The translations under genes and the position numbers were made by a program. The notes under the pieces are model-generated. The model was not told the DNA's origin. It ran no database searches and worked only from the letters and a program-made list of their open reading frames with translations. Of a DNA stretch of 64,000 nucleotides, positions 36,002 to 45,101 are shown in pieces. The DNA comes from a bacterium (GTDB lineage: Bacteria > UBP6 > UBA1177): the NCBI GenBank assembly GCA_016290135.1, contig JAEESW010000001.1:154468-218467 (forward strand), read 5' to 3'. Every line of letters starts with the position of its first letter. The stretch's first letter is position 1.

Positions 36002-36032
36002 AGGCGGCTGGATTTTTTTTGCGGAGTTTGAA

Positions 36033-36890
36033 ATGAAAGTTTTTTTGACGATTGCATTTTTTATGTTTTTCTCGTTTTTAGGGGCTGAGGAGCCGCAGAC
36101 TCCCGCTCAGGATCAGAACAACAAAGCTGAAGCAACTGCTGAAAAGGCTCCTGAAGCTGCACCTGCTGAGGCTGAAAAGCCCGCTGAAGCAAAGCCTGCT
36201 GAGGCTGAAAAGCCCGCTGAGGCAAAGCCCGCTGAGGCTGAAAAGCCCGCTGCTGAACCCGCTCCTGCCGAACCGGCAGCACAGCCGGCCGTTGAAGAGC
36301 CTAAGGCGCAGGAACCTGCCAAGGAACCTGAAAAAGCTGCGGAAAAAGATGATGAACAGGGCTACAACCTCAAACTCAGAGCTCTTGAGGAAAAGATCGA
36401 TTCTTTGAAAGACAAGATATTCAAGTCGAAACAGAGGCTTGCTATCCTGCAGGAAACTGTTCTCGGCGGAACTGTCGGAGGTTCGACTGTCACTGTGATC
36501 CACAGAAACGATGCCGGCTCGCTTTTCAGACTGGTTTCGGCAGTCTACTATTTTGACGACAAACCGATCTTCAAGAAGGTCGATCTTCCGGAAGAACTCG
36601 AGGAAAAAGAGTTCCAGGTCTATGACACTGCGGTCGTTCCCGGACCTCACCGCATTTCGGTCTACTATGTTTTCTCCGGCAAAGGTTACGGCTTTTTCTC
36701 CTACATGAAAGATTATTCTGTAAAGATCTCGGCCGACCACTCCTTTACACTTGAGGAGGGCGACATTGTCGAAGTCGAAGTTTCCGCAGTGGACAAAGGT
36801 TCGATGCATAACTTCGACAACAGGATCGGAGTTTCATTCACAGTCAACAAAAATACATTTGAAAACAGGGAATTAGCTCAAGAGGAATAG
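36033..36890 (+). CDS. Secreted protein with Ala/Pro/Glu/Lys linker and coiled coil, block B
   Basis: A 285-residue exported protein; ATG 36033 after GCGGAG is preferred to the TTG at 35991 in the track, as it gives signal MKVFLTIAFFMFFSFLGA. Residues 20-115 are low complexity with repeated AEKPAEAKPA units. A short coiled coil follows (LRALEEKIDSLKDKIFKSKQRL), then a beta-rich C-terminal domain of about 130 residues (TVTVIHRNDAGSLFRLVSAVYYFDD). Automatic pipelines may misname it as a dihydrolipoamide acyltransferase because of the linker; no lipoyl motif is present. First gene of block B, likely a periplasmic structural part. Confidence 0.75.
   Translation: MKVFLTIAFFMFFSFLGAEEPQTPAQDQNNKAEATAEKAPEAAPAEAEKPAEAKPAEAEKPAEAKPAEAEKPAAEPAPAEPAAQPAVEEPKAQEPAKEPEKAAEKDDEQGYNLKLRALEEKIDSLKDKIFKSKQRLAILQETVLGGTVGGSTVTVIHRNDAGSLFRLVSAVYYFDDKPIFKKVDLPEELEEKEFQVYDTAVVPGPHRISVYYVFSGKGYGFFSYMKDYSVKISADHSFTLEEGDIVEVEVSAVDKGSMHNFDNRIGVSFTVNKNTFENRELAQEE
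36170..36258 (+). repeat. 30-bp in-frame repeat (AEKPAEAKPA)
   Basis: About three copies of a 30-bp unit around gctgaaaagcccgctgaagc, encoding an Ala/Pro/Glu/Lys linker. It resembles the linker DNA in the porin-like gene at 10141. Confidence 0.8.
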
Positions 36891-36892
36891 TT

Positions 36893-39139
36893 ATGATCAA
36901 AGGGCTTGAAGTTCTTTTCCTGTTGTTGCTCTGTTTTCCCGTCCTTGCGGCGGAGGACCCCGGCACATCTGAAAATGCCGGCACTGTAAGCCGCGCAGAG
37001 GCTTCTCTCAGAGAGATCGATGCCGAATTCGAAAACAACTTGAAAAGATATCTTTCGCTTAATCTTTCCGACACTGACTACAAGCTGCCGCCTTCGGAAA
37101 AAATGAAGAAGGGCGAATTCTTCTTTGAAAAGGGCGATTATGCTACGGCCGCCGGTATTTTTTACTCGGTGACGGTGTCGGTTCCTGACAATGACGCCGT
37201 AAAGCCGGCAGCTCTCTACAGACTCAGCGAATCGCTGTTCATGCAGAAAAATTACGTTTCGGCGACGCGCTACTACGAGATGCTTGCGGTTTCCGACAGC
37301 GGAGAACTCAGGATAAAGGCGCTCAAAAGGCTGATATTCATCAGTTATTCTTTGGGGGAATACGCAGCGGCAGAAAAGTATTACGACCAGTTTGCAAGGG
37401 GCGGGAACGATATCGCTTCCGATCCGGAACTTCTTTATTACCTTGCAAAATCGCTTTTCTTCGGCGGGAAGCCGGATGAGGCGGCAAAGTTCTTCTCTTC
37501 GCTGACCAAAGATGACGCTTTCTATCCGCAGGCCCGTTATTTTCTCGGTGTCATGGCACTCCGCGACAAAAAACTCGAGGAGGCTCGCGCCTGCAACGAA
37601 GAGATCCTCGCGCTTCCGGACGACGGACGCTATCATAGTTTTGAAAATATCCGCGAACTGGCAGATCTTGCTGTGGCAAGGATAGCTTTCGAACTTGACG
37701 AGCAGGAGACCGCGTCGGCACACTACGCGCCTGTTTCGTTCGATTCCCGTTCTTTCCCGCAGGCTTACTACGAACTCAGCTGGACTTTCATCAAGCGTGA
37801 CCAGTTCGACGATGCGATAGAGACTCTGCGTTTGGTCCAGAATGCGGCTCCCTATTCGCAGATCGCGACCCGGGCCGAAGTCCTTGAGGGGACGCTCCTT
37901 GTCAAAATGGGGCGGTTCGGCGAGGCTCTGGTGCTTTTTGATTCGATAGTTACAAAATACAGCAAATATCAGGACGAACTTTTCTCGATCGACGGCAAGG
38001 CATTTCTTGCAAGCGGAAGGTCCGGAAAGCTCTCCGATTTCCTTCTTCCTTACTCTCCGGCGGTCAGATCGCTGCTCGAGGACAGCAGAAAATTTTCTGA
38101 AACAGTTGCTCTGAACGATACGATCCTTGAGCTGGAAGAAGAGTTGAGACGCATTGACGAGCTTGAAAAAAAGATGTCGGCGATCACAGGCAACAAGAAC
38201 GCGGCCGCTCTTTTCCCGCCTCTCAAAGCGGCAGTAAAAAGCGTGATGTCGCTCAGGAACAGAGTCGCTGTAATAAGAAATTCCCTTGTTATGTATAAAA
38301 ACGGCTCGCTCAGCGAGGGGCGCAGCGGTGAATTCGAGGAACTCGATTCCGAAAAGCGCGAACTTCTCGATATAACCGAAACTGCTTCCATTGCGCCTGA
38401 AAGGATCAGGGAACGCGCTGAGGAATACGGTGACAAAGTTGTGAAACTTGACGAGAAGATGCACATCGTCTCGATGGAGCTCGAAAATCTTTCGGGAAGA
38501 CTCGATGCTCTTATCGCTTCGTATTCGGAAGAGCGGAATGTCGCCAAGGAAAACGAAAAAGAGGTCCTCGACAGGATCGGTCAGGAGCGCGAAAGGTTCA
38601 ACGGGCTCACTGCTGAGAGCGAATCGTGCCAGACTGAGATCGATGACGAGAAAAACGCTCTTGTCTTCGGCGGGACTCTGATCGAAGCCGAAAATTCGAT
38701 AAGGGATTCGTTCAACGGCATAGTTGCGCGTCAGAACGGCATCCTCGGCAATCCTTCGGAGATAGCCGGAGCTCTCAGAGAAGCCGACAGGATCGATGCG
38801 AAACTCGCCGGTTTCATGGACAGGCTGAATGATGCGATGAAAGGCATCATTGCCAATGTCAGCACTTCGTACGAGCAGGAAAAACGCACTGTCGACGGAT
38901 ACAGAAGCGAACTTCTCAGAGCAAAGCGCGAAGTCGAGGAGATGGCAGTCCTGGCTCTTTATTCGAACATGAATACCGCCCGCAATATTTTTGCAGATCT
39001 TGTGCTTCAGGGCGATTTGGGGATCATAGATGTCGCGTGGGAAAAGAAGGAGGAGTCTTCTTCCGAGATCATGCGCCTCAAGACTCAGAAGGCCAAGGAA
39101 TTACAGCAACTCCACTTTAATTTAGACGGTGAACAATGA
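36893..39139 (+). CDS. TPR and coiled-coil periplasmic protein, block B
   Basis: A 748-residue exported protein from ATG 36893, directly after the previous stop, whose end forms the AGAGG ribosome site. Signal MIKGLEVLFLLLLCFPVLAA. Residues about 60-390 are TPR-like (KGEFFFEKGDYATAAGIFYS; FYPQARYFLGVMALRDKK), paralogous to the protein at 26238. Residues about 400-740 are long charged helices predicted as coiled coil. Its 3' end overlaps the next gene by ATGA, so expression is coupled. Role: scaffold of the block B machine. Confidence 0.8.
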   Translation: MIKGLEVLFLLLLCFPVLAAEDPGTSENAGTVSRAEASLREIDAEFENNLKRYLSLNLSDTDYKLPPSEKMKKGEFFFEKGDYATAAGIFYSVTVSVPDNDAVKPAALYRLSESLFMQKNYVSATRYYEMLAVSDSGELRIKALKRLIFISYSLGEYAAAEKYYDQFARGGNDIASDPELLYYLAKSLFFGGKPDEAAKFFSSLTKDDAFYPQARYFLGVMALRDKKLEEARACNEEILALPDDGRYHSFENIRELADLAVARIAFELDEQETASAHYAPVSFDSRSFPQAYYELSWTFIKRDQFDDAIETLRLVQNAAPYSQIATRAEVLEGTLLVKMGRFGEALVLFDSIVTKYSKYQDELFSIDGKAFLASGRSGKLSDFLLPYSPAVRSLLEDSRKFSETVALNDTILELEEELRRIDELEKKMSAITGNKNAAALFPPLKAAVKSVMSLRNRVAVIRNSLVMYKNGSLSEGRSGEFEELDSEKRELLDITETASIAPERIRERAEEYGDKVVKLDEKMHIVSMELENLSGRLDALIASYSEERNVAKENEKEVLDRIGQERERFNGLTAESESCQTEIDDEKNALVFGGTLIEAENSIRDSFNGIVARQNGILGNPSEIAGALREADRIDAKLAGFMDRLNDAMKGIIANVSTSYEQEKRTVDGYRSELLRAKREVEEMAVLALYSNMNTARNIFADLVLQGDLGIIDVAWEKKEESSSEIMRLKTQKAKELQQLHFNLDGEQ

Positions 39140-42100
39140 GATATTTTCTGATTTTTCTAATTGTGTCGTTTGCGGCGCTGCCTGTTTTTGCGGATGAAAA
39201 GCCGGCTGAAGCGCAGAATGCCGAGGCGGAAAAGTCCGTTTCTTCTCCGGATGATGTGATCGTTGACAGCGATCTTTTCAACAGCGAGGCTTTTGCTAGA
39301 GAAGTCGTCCGTTTTGAAGGACGAGTCAAGGAATATCAAAAGGAATTCAACCAGCTTGTCCTCAGGGAAGTCGCGGAAAAGAGAAAATTCGTCGATTCCA
39401 AATACTCCAGCGCGATATCCGAGCAGGAACTCATGGAGATGAGGGCAAGACAGGACGCGATAATCCTTTTCGAAGAATTCGTCAGAAAGTATCCCGACAA
39501 TCCGAAATATACTCCGAACGCGATGTACAGGCTCGCCGAGCTTTACTACGAACGTTCGATGATCGTCTACAACGAAAAGACTGCCGGATACGAGGCTGAG
39601 ATCGAAAAATTCGACAGGGGCGAGATCACGGTCGAACCGGAACTTCCGGAGATCGATTTTTCCGATTCTATAAAACTCTACACCGACATGATACGCCGCT
39701 TCCCCGATTTTGAATACATCGGGTCGGTTTACTACCTTCTCGGTTACTGCTACTCCGAGTCCGGGCAGGGCGACAAGGCGGTTCAAGTCTGGCTCACGCT
39801 GCTTGAAAAGGGGCTCGCCGGCGAAAATTACGTTGAACTCAGACTCCGTCTGGGTGACTACTATTTTGCCGAGAACGATCTGAAAAAAGCCGAAGAACAG
39901 TATTTGGAAGGGAAAAAATTCCCGGACAGCAACTTTTACGACCAGATCCTCTACAAACTGGCGTGGACTTACTACAGGCAGATCCGCCTCGAGGATGCGG
40001 TCAAAACATTTACGCAGCTGCTTTTCTACTCCGATGAGATGAGGGCGCGCGGCATCGACAAGGGACAGAACCTCAGAAAGGAGGCTGTCCAGTATATCGC
40101 GATCAGCTTTGCTGACGACGAGTGGGGCAGTGCCGACAAGGCGATAGCATACTTCTCGACGATCAAGGCCGAGTCGTTTGAGATCGAAGTCTTCGAGCAG
40201 TTGGGTGCATATTTCGACGAGAACAACAAATACGCTGAAGCAGAAAAGGTCTACCGCTACATAATCGGGCGTTATCCTTATTACGAAAACACGCCGATAC
40301 TTCACAATGCTCTCATCCAGCTCTGCAACAAAGCCCGCGAATTCGACAAAGCTGCTGCTGAAACAGAGATCTTTGCGGCGAAATACAACTCTTCGAGCGA
40401 ATGGGCGCGTATCAACCGCGGAAATCCGGCTGCGGTCCGTGCAGCGGCGGAACTTGCCAAAATCGCGCTTCTCGATACTGCTGTTTTCCATCACAAACAG
40501 GCTCAGGCTCTGAAAGAAAACGGCGATGCTGACGGAGCTGTCGCGGAATACCGCAAGGCTGCGGACTTCTATGCGGCGTATCTCAAGGATTTCCCGTACA
40601 CTTCAGAGACATACGACATCACCTACAGCCTTGCCGACACGCTGTTCTATGCAGGCGACATCAAGGCTGCGGTCGTTGTCTACGAAAAAGTCAGGGACGA
40701 CAAGAATCAGGATAAATACAGAGACGATGCGGCATTCCAGGTCTTCTACTGCTATAACAGCATCTGGGAAGGTTCCGATGAAAGGAACATTCCGGCTGCA
40801 GAAAAGGCCGGCAAGCCGCTCAGCGAGCTTGAGCAGAAACTTGTCTTCTCGAGCGATATGTACCTGAAACTCGCGAAAGAAGTCGAGGACAAGCCCGTCG
40901 TTGCATACAACGTTGCGAGGATTTATTATGATCACGATCTCTACAGCGATGCAGAACCGCGCTATCTCCGCATTATCAGCGAATTCCCCGAAACACAGCC
41001 GGCTGTCCTGGCATCGAAAGACATAATCGCCTACTACACAGCCAAAAAGGATTGGGTGAATGTCGCGAAATGGTCGAAAGTTTTTGCGGAAAGGCTCGCA
41101 ACGAAGGCGAAGACCGACAAAAAAGCGAAGGAAGAATTTTCGACATACCGTGCAAGTGCTCTTTTCAAGCATGCCCAGCAGCTTGAAGAAGAAGGCAAGC
41201 ACGTCGAAGCTGCCGAGGAATATCTGAGGATGGTCGAGGAGAATCCGGGCAACAAAGACGCCGACAAGGCAATGTACAACGCGGCTGTCAACTATCAGCG
41301 TGCAACCATGTTCGAATCTGCGCTGCGTCTGCACGAAAGGATCTACACCGAATATCCGAATTCGGAACTTGCTCCGCAGTCGCTTTATCTTGTTGCGTAC
41401 AACGCCGAAATGAGCTACGACCACGAAAAGGCGGTCAATGCCTACAAGCAGTTGTACGACAAGTATCCGAACTACAAGGAAAAATCGAATGCAGTCTTCA
41501 ACGCGGCTTTCCTTTTGGAAAAACTCCAGAAATATAAAGATGCTGCGAGATACTACAGGCTTTACTACACTGAAGAAAAGTCCAAACCGGAAGGTAAAGA
41601 GGCTCTTTACGATGTCGGCAGGATGTATCAGAAGGCCGAGGACTGGAAAGATGCGATCAAAAATTACGAAAATTTCATTTCGACTTTCGAAAATGATCTT
41701 TCGGTAACGCACCTCGTCGCAAGGGCGCGCTACCAGATCGCGAAGATCTACGAGGAAAAGCTCAATAACCAGAAGATGGCGAAGGCTTCATACGAGAAGA
41801 TACTTTCCTACATCGCTGCGAAGAAGGTCACGACCGAGGAGTCGATGCTCTATGCGGCGGAGGCGAAGTTCAAACTTCTCGAAGACGAGTTCAACGCTTA
41901 TTTGAAGCTCAAGATCATCGGAAAGAACGACAAGCAGCTCGAGGAAAATCTCAAGAAAAAAGTAGCTGCGATGAAGGAACTTGAAGGAAAATACAACGAA
42001 GTCCTGAAATTCCAGGTCTACGAGTGGATGATGGCCGGGATGTACAGGATCGGTTTCCTTTACCAGAGTTTCTCCGACGCCTTGTTTGACGCTGAGCCGC

Positions 42101-42477
42101 CGGCAGGACTTACCGAGGAAGAAGAGGAGGTCTACACCGATATGCTCAAGCAGCAGGCTGAACCTATCGAGGAACAGGCTGTAACCTACTATTCGAAGGC
42201 TTTGGAAAAGGCTCGTGAACTCAAAGTTTTCAACAAATGGACGCAGCTCATAACCGAAAAGCTTGCGGTCATGCGTCCGGCTGAATACAAAGTCGGCAAA
42301 ACTCCGATGTTCGCCGAGGAAAACGATACCGATTCCGGTTTTGCACCGGTGATCTCGCTTGATAAGGCGGAAAAGAAGGCTTACAAGAAGGCAGGGATCG
42401 GCGGTGCCGCTGCTGAAGGATCTTCCGAACAGAAGAATGAAACGCCAAAAGAGGTGAAAGATGAAAAAGCTGAATAA
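39136..42477 (+). CDS. Giant periplasmic TPR protein, block B
   Basis: An 1113-residue exported protein starting at ATG 39136 inside the previous stop (ATGA). Signal MRYFLIFLIVSFAALPVFA. It is a long TPR array (YPDNPKYTPNAMYRLAELYYE; NKDADKAMYNAAVNYQRATM), with the C-terminal YRIGFLYQSFSDALFDAE region shared with the 1210-residue protein of block A. It overlaps the next lipoprotein gene by 17 bp. The long antisense ORFs 39157-40494 and 40603-41712 are shadows. Probably the main periplasmic spacer of the machine. Confidence 0.85.
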   Translation: MRYFLIFLIVSFAALPVFADEKPAEAQNAEAEKSVSSPDDVIVDSDLFNSEAFAREVVRFEGRVKEYQKEFNQLVLREVAEKRKFVDSKYSSAISEQELMEMRARQDAIILFEEFVRKYPDNPKYTPNAMYRLAELYYERSMIVYNEKTAGYEAEIEKFDRGEITVEPELPEIDFSDSIKLYTDMIRRFPDFEYIGSVYYLLGYCYSESGQGDKAVQVWLTLLEKGLAGENYVELRLRLGDYYFAENDLKKAEEQYLEGKKFPDSNFYDQILYKLAWTYYRQIRLEDAVKTFTQLLFYSDEMRARGIDKGQNLRKEAVQYIAISFADDEWGSADKAIAYFSTIKAESFEIEVFEQLGAYFDENNKYAEAEKVYRYIIGRYPYYENTPILHNALIQLCNKAREFDKAAAETEIFAAKYNSSSEWARINRGNPAAVRAAAELAKIALLDTAVFHHKQAQALKENGDADGAVAEYRKAADFYAAYLKDFPYTSETYDITYSLADTLFYAGDIKAAVVVYEKVRDDKNQDKYRDDAAFQVFYCYNSIWEGSDERNIPAAEKAGKPLSELEQKLVFSSDMYLKLAKEVEDKPVVAYNVARIYYDHDLYSDAEPRYLRIISEFPETQPAVLASKDIIAYYTAKKDWVNVAKWSKVFAERLATKAKTDKKAKEEFSTYRASALFKHAQQLEEEGKHVEAAEEYLRMVEENPGNKDADKAMYNAAVNYQRATMFESALRLHERIYTEYPNSELAPQSLYLVAYNAEMSYDHEKAVNAYKQLYDKYPNYKEKSNAVFNAAFLLEKLQKYKDAARYYRLYYTEEKSKPEGKEALYDVGRMYQKAEDWKDAIKNYENFISTFENDLSVTHLVARARYQIAKIYEEKLNNQKMAKASYEKILSYIAAKKVTTEESMLYAAEAKFKLLEDEFNAYLKLKIIGKNDKQLEENLKKKVAAMKELEGKYNEVLKFQVYEWMMAGMYRIGFLYQSFSDALFDAEPPAGLTEEEEEVYTDMLKQQAEPIEEQAVTYYSKALEKARELKVFNKWTQLITEKLAVMRPAEYKVGKTPMFAEENDTDSGFAPVISLDKAEKKAYKKAGIGGAAAEGSSEQKNETPKEVKDEKAE

Positions 42478-44047
42478 AATTTTCATATTGATTGCGCTCT
42501 TGTCTTTTGTTTCGTGCGGAACTGCATCCACAGCCTCTTCTTCTGATTCTGAAAAGCCGGAAGGAAGTTCTGGAACAGTCCGGAGCGAACAGTCGGCGAC
42601 CGTAGCCGGAAACGCTGAAAAACATCAGAAAACGGCGTCGGAAGGCACTGCCGGCACCGATGCGGCAACTGAAGCAAAACAGGAAAAGGATCCGAATTAC
42701 GAAGGCGGAAAATATGTCGGCCCTGCTGCCGCTGACTTCGAGGAAGGACTTCGCGCTTATTCCGCAGGCGGCTGCGACAAGGCTGTCAAGTTTTGGAAGT
42801 CGGCTTTTGACAAAGATCCGAAAAATGCGCAGGTTGCTTTCAACACGGCTGTCTGTCTGGAGCGTATGAAAAACGCCGGTGAGGCTGCTGCGTGGTACGA
42901 AAAGGCCTATCTTGCCGATAACAGTTTCACGAAACCGCTCTACAATCTGGCTCTGCTCTACATGCCGGCTCAGATCAAGGAAAAAGAAGGTTATCTCATG
43001 CAGCTTGCCGAAAAGAACGCGGACGTTGTTGAAAAATACAACTTCATCGCGTGGCTCAATCTTCAGCTGGGCCGCTCGGAAGAGGCTGAAAAGTATGCAA
43101 AGATGGTCCTGAAAGAGGACGAACAGAACTCAGAGGCTGTGATTTCTCTTGCGACTTCATATTTCAACAAAAAGATGTACGAACTTGCTGAATCGGCGCT
43201 CGAGACGGCTGAAAAATGGGATCCCGACAATTTCAGACTCCAGAGACTTTACGGTTTCCTGCTTTACAGAACAGGCGATTCAAAAGGAGCTACGACTCAT
43301 CTTATGAAATCTGTCAAGGCAAATCCAGACCAGCCTGAAGTAAGGAACATACTTGCCGTTCTCGCGATGAAGATCGAGGATTATTCCACGGCGAAGGAAC
43401 AGCTCGAGGCCGCTTTGAAGATCAGAGACGACTTCTGGTCGGCAAAACTGAATCTTGCTCTGGCTTACAAAGGGCTCGAAGATTACAAGAACGCTGCGGT
43501 CGTTATCGATGAACTCGAGGCGAGAAACGATCTCCAGGAACCGCTCCGCAACAGCGTGATCTTCAACAAAGCTCTGCTTCACCTCGATGCGGATGTCGCA
43601 GGTGACAAGAATCCTGCGCGTTTCGATACAGCGGTCAAATATTTCAATGAATATCTCAAGCTGATCGCGAAAAGCAAAAACTTCAAGGAGCAGAAGGCGC
43701 TTGTCGACGGCTATATAAAAGAAGCAAACACCGAAAAGAAGAAACTTGAGTTCGCTCTTGCCGCAAAAGCGAAGGCTGAAAAGAGAAAACAGGCTCAGGA
43801 AGCAGAGGCAAAGTTGTTCCAGCAGAACAAGGAGGCGGCTTTCAAAAAGGCTGAAGAGGCAAACACTGCGGAGGCTTGGAGCAAGTATCTGGAGGAATAT
43901 CCGGTCGTTGACGCAAACGACACTCTCAGTCTTTCGGCAAAAGCCAAACTCGAGGCGCTGAAACCTCAGGCGGCTGAAACCGCACCTGAGCAGAAACAGG
44001 AAGGTGAAAACACTGAAGCTCAAGGAAAAGAAGAGGGCAAACAGTAA
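42461..44047 (+). CDS. TPR lipoprotein, block B
   Basis: A 528-residue lipoprotein (lipobox FVSC) from ATG 42461 with GAGGTGAAAG upstream, overlapping the giant TPR gene by 17 bp. After a Ser/Glu/Ala linker come about nine TPR units (AQVAFNTAVCLERMKNAGEA; FWSAKLNLALAYKGLEDYKN), then a charged helical region of about 100 residues (KAEKRKQAQEAEAKLFQQNK). It is the counterpart of the 388-residue protein at 31532, which lacks this tail. Confidence 0.85.
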   Translation: MKKLNKIFILIALLSFVSCGTASTASSSDSEKPEGSSGTVRSEQSATVAGNAEKHQKTASEGTAGTDAATEAKQEKDPNYEGGKYVGPAAADFEEGLRAYSAGGCDKAVKFWKSAFDKDPKNAQVAFNTAVCLERMKNAGEAAAWYEKAYLADNSFTKPLYNLALLYMPAQIKEKEGYLMQLAEKNADVVEKYNFIAWLNLQLGRSEEAEKYAKMVLKEDEQNSEAVISLATSYFNKKMYELAESALETAEKWDPDNFRLQRLYGFLLYRTGDSKGATTHLMKSVKANPDQPEVRNILAVLAMKIEDYSTAKEQLEAALKIRDDFWSAKLNLALAYKGLEDYKNAAVVIDELEARNDLQEPLRNSVIFNKALLHLDADVAGDKNPARFDTAVKYFNEYLKLIAKSKNFKEQKALVDGYIKEANTEKKKLEFALAAKAKAEKRKQAQEAEAKLFQQNKEAAFKKAEEANTAEAWSKYLEEYPVVDANDTLSLSAKAKLEALKPQAAETAPEQKQEGENTEAQGKEEGKQ

Positions 44048-44116
44048 AGATCATGTTTGAAAAGGCTAATGTAATAGCAAGGTTGCAAGTTTTTTACAGG
44101 GCTTTTGCCAAAAAAA

Positions 44117-44145
44117 TTGCTTTAAAAAAATTGTTTGTATATATT
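44117..44145 (+). promoter_or_regulatory. Candidate promoter for the motor operon
   Basis: TTGCTT (44117-44122), 17-bp spacer, TATATT (44140-44145), followed by CCGCGC. It lies inside the overlong track ORF 44053-44400, which supports moving that start to ATG 44182. It allows the motor genes to be expressed independently of block B. Confidence 0.5.
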
Positions 44146-44181
44146 CCGCGCAACTTTGTTCTTGTAAAGGGTAATTTTGTG

Positions 44182-44400
44182 ATGCTTTTTATTTGCGCGC
44201 TTATCGCTTCGTTGCTTTTTTCCTTTAATGTCGAAGCGAAGACCATAGTTATAGAAGAAATTCAGATCGAAGGAACCATACAGAAACCTGAAGTTATGAC
44301 GTTTTTGTCAAGGGCGAAGTTCTCGTACCGTTCACTGGATCTGGATGTAAGTTTTTTGGAAGAGGTGGAGAAAGCCGTCTGTGTAGACGATGCTTTCTAG
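44182..44400 (+). CDS. Small secreted protein, block B
   Basis: A 72-residue exported protein. The track start at 44053 adds a 43-residue basic stretch that crosses a promoter; ATG 44182 (or GTG 44179), with AAAGGG upstream, gives signal MLFICALIASLLFSFNVEA. The mature sequence IVIEEIQIEGTIQKPEVMTF aligns with the small protein at 32771. Located directly before the motor gene, 33 bp upstream of its ATG. Function unknown, but duplicated in both blocks. Confidence 0.75.
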   Translation: MLFICALIASLLFSFNVEAKTIVIEEIQIEGTIQKPEVMTFLSRAKFSYRSLDLDVSFLEEVEKAVCVDDAF

Positions 44401-44433
44401 TATATTATTTTTATTTTTTTAGGAGGATTTACT

Positions 44434-45072
44434 ATGGAATGGTTTGCTGAGTTTTATCGTTCAGGCGGAACGTTTATGCACTTCATCGCTATTTGCGGTC
44501 TTTACGTTCTCGGTGTTGCAATTTACAAATGCATTTTTCTTCTTGTAAAGTTCAACACAAACGGCGCAAATTTGATGAAACAGATCCAGAAGCTTGTTAT
44601 GGCAAACAATGTTGACAAAGCTATCAAACTTTGCGACGCAGCAGGCGATGCAGCTCTTGCAAAAGTTATGAAGGCTGGTCTTTCCAGAGCAAACAGAGGC
44701 GAACTTGAAATTCAGAACGCAATGGAAGAGGCAACTCTCGAAGTAACCCCGAAAGTTTCGAAACTCCTTCCCAGCATTTTCGCAATTTCGAGTACGGCTA
44801 CCATGTTCGGACTTCTTGGAACGATTTTCGGACTTATCGATGCATTCGAAGCAGTTGCTCACGCTGCTCCTGAGCAGAAATCGGCAATGCTTGCAAACGG
44901 TATCGCTATCGCTATGAACACCACCGGTTGGGGTCTTATGATCGCTATTCCCGGAACGATTGTTCACCTTGTTCTTAACGGTCTTGCAGGAAAAATACTC
45001 AACGACCTTGATCTTTACTCTGTAAAACTTTCCAACTTGCTTGTTAGCAGAGAAAAAGGAACGGCTGAGTAG
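44434..45072 (+). CDS. MotA/TolQ/ExbB-type proton-channel protein (AglR-like)
   Basis: A 212-residue inner-membrane protein with three membrane helices (about 14-36, 115-145 and 155-185) and the TolQ-family core PKVSKLLPSIFAISSTATMFGLLGTIFGLI followed by IAIAMNTTGWGLMIAIPG. The ATG at 44434 has a strong AGGAGG. In TolQ, ExbB and AglR these helices surround the TolR-type dimer and carry protons that drive movement. It is the only such gene in the window and is followed by two TolR-type genes, the exact AglR-AglQ-AglS arrangement of M. xanthus. Confidence 0.9.
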   Translation: MEWFAEFYRSGGTFMHFIAICGLYVLGVAIYKCIFLLVKFNTNGANLMKQIQKLVMANNVDKAIKLCDAAGDAALAKVMKAGLSRANRGELEIQNAMEEATLEVTPKVSKLLPSIFAISSTATMFGLLGTIFGLIDAFEAVAHAAPEQKSAMLANGIAIAMNTTGWGLMIAIPGTIVHLVLNGLAGKILNDLDLYSVKLSNLLVSREKGTAE

Positions 45073-45101
45073 TAAACAGACACGATTTGGAGGAATAAAA
45101 A

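Noticed and set aside
36033-36890. Dihydrolipoamide acyltransferase
   Set aside because: Only the Ala/Pro linker resembles that enzyme; there is a signal peptide and no lipoyl or catalytic motif.
44053-44181. N-terminal extension of the small block B protein as in the ORF track
   Set aside because: It precedes the signal peptide, contains a good promoter and has no ribosome site at its start.
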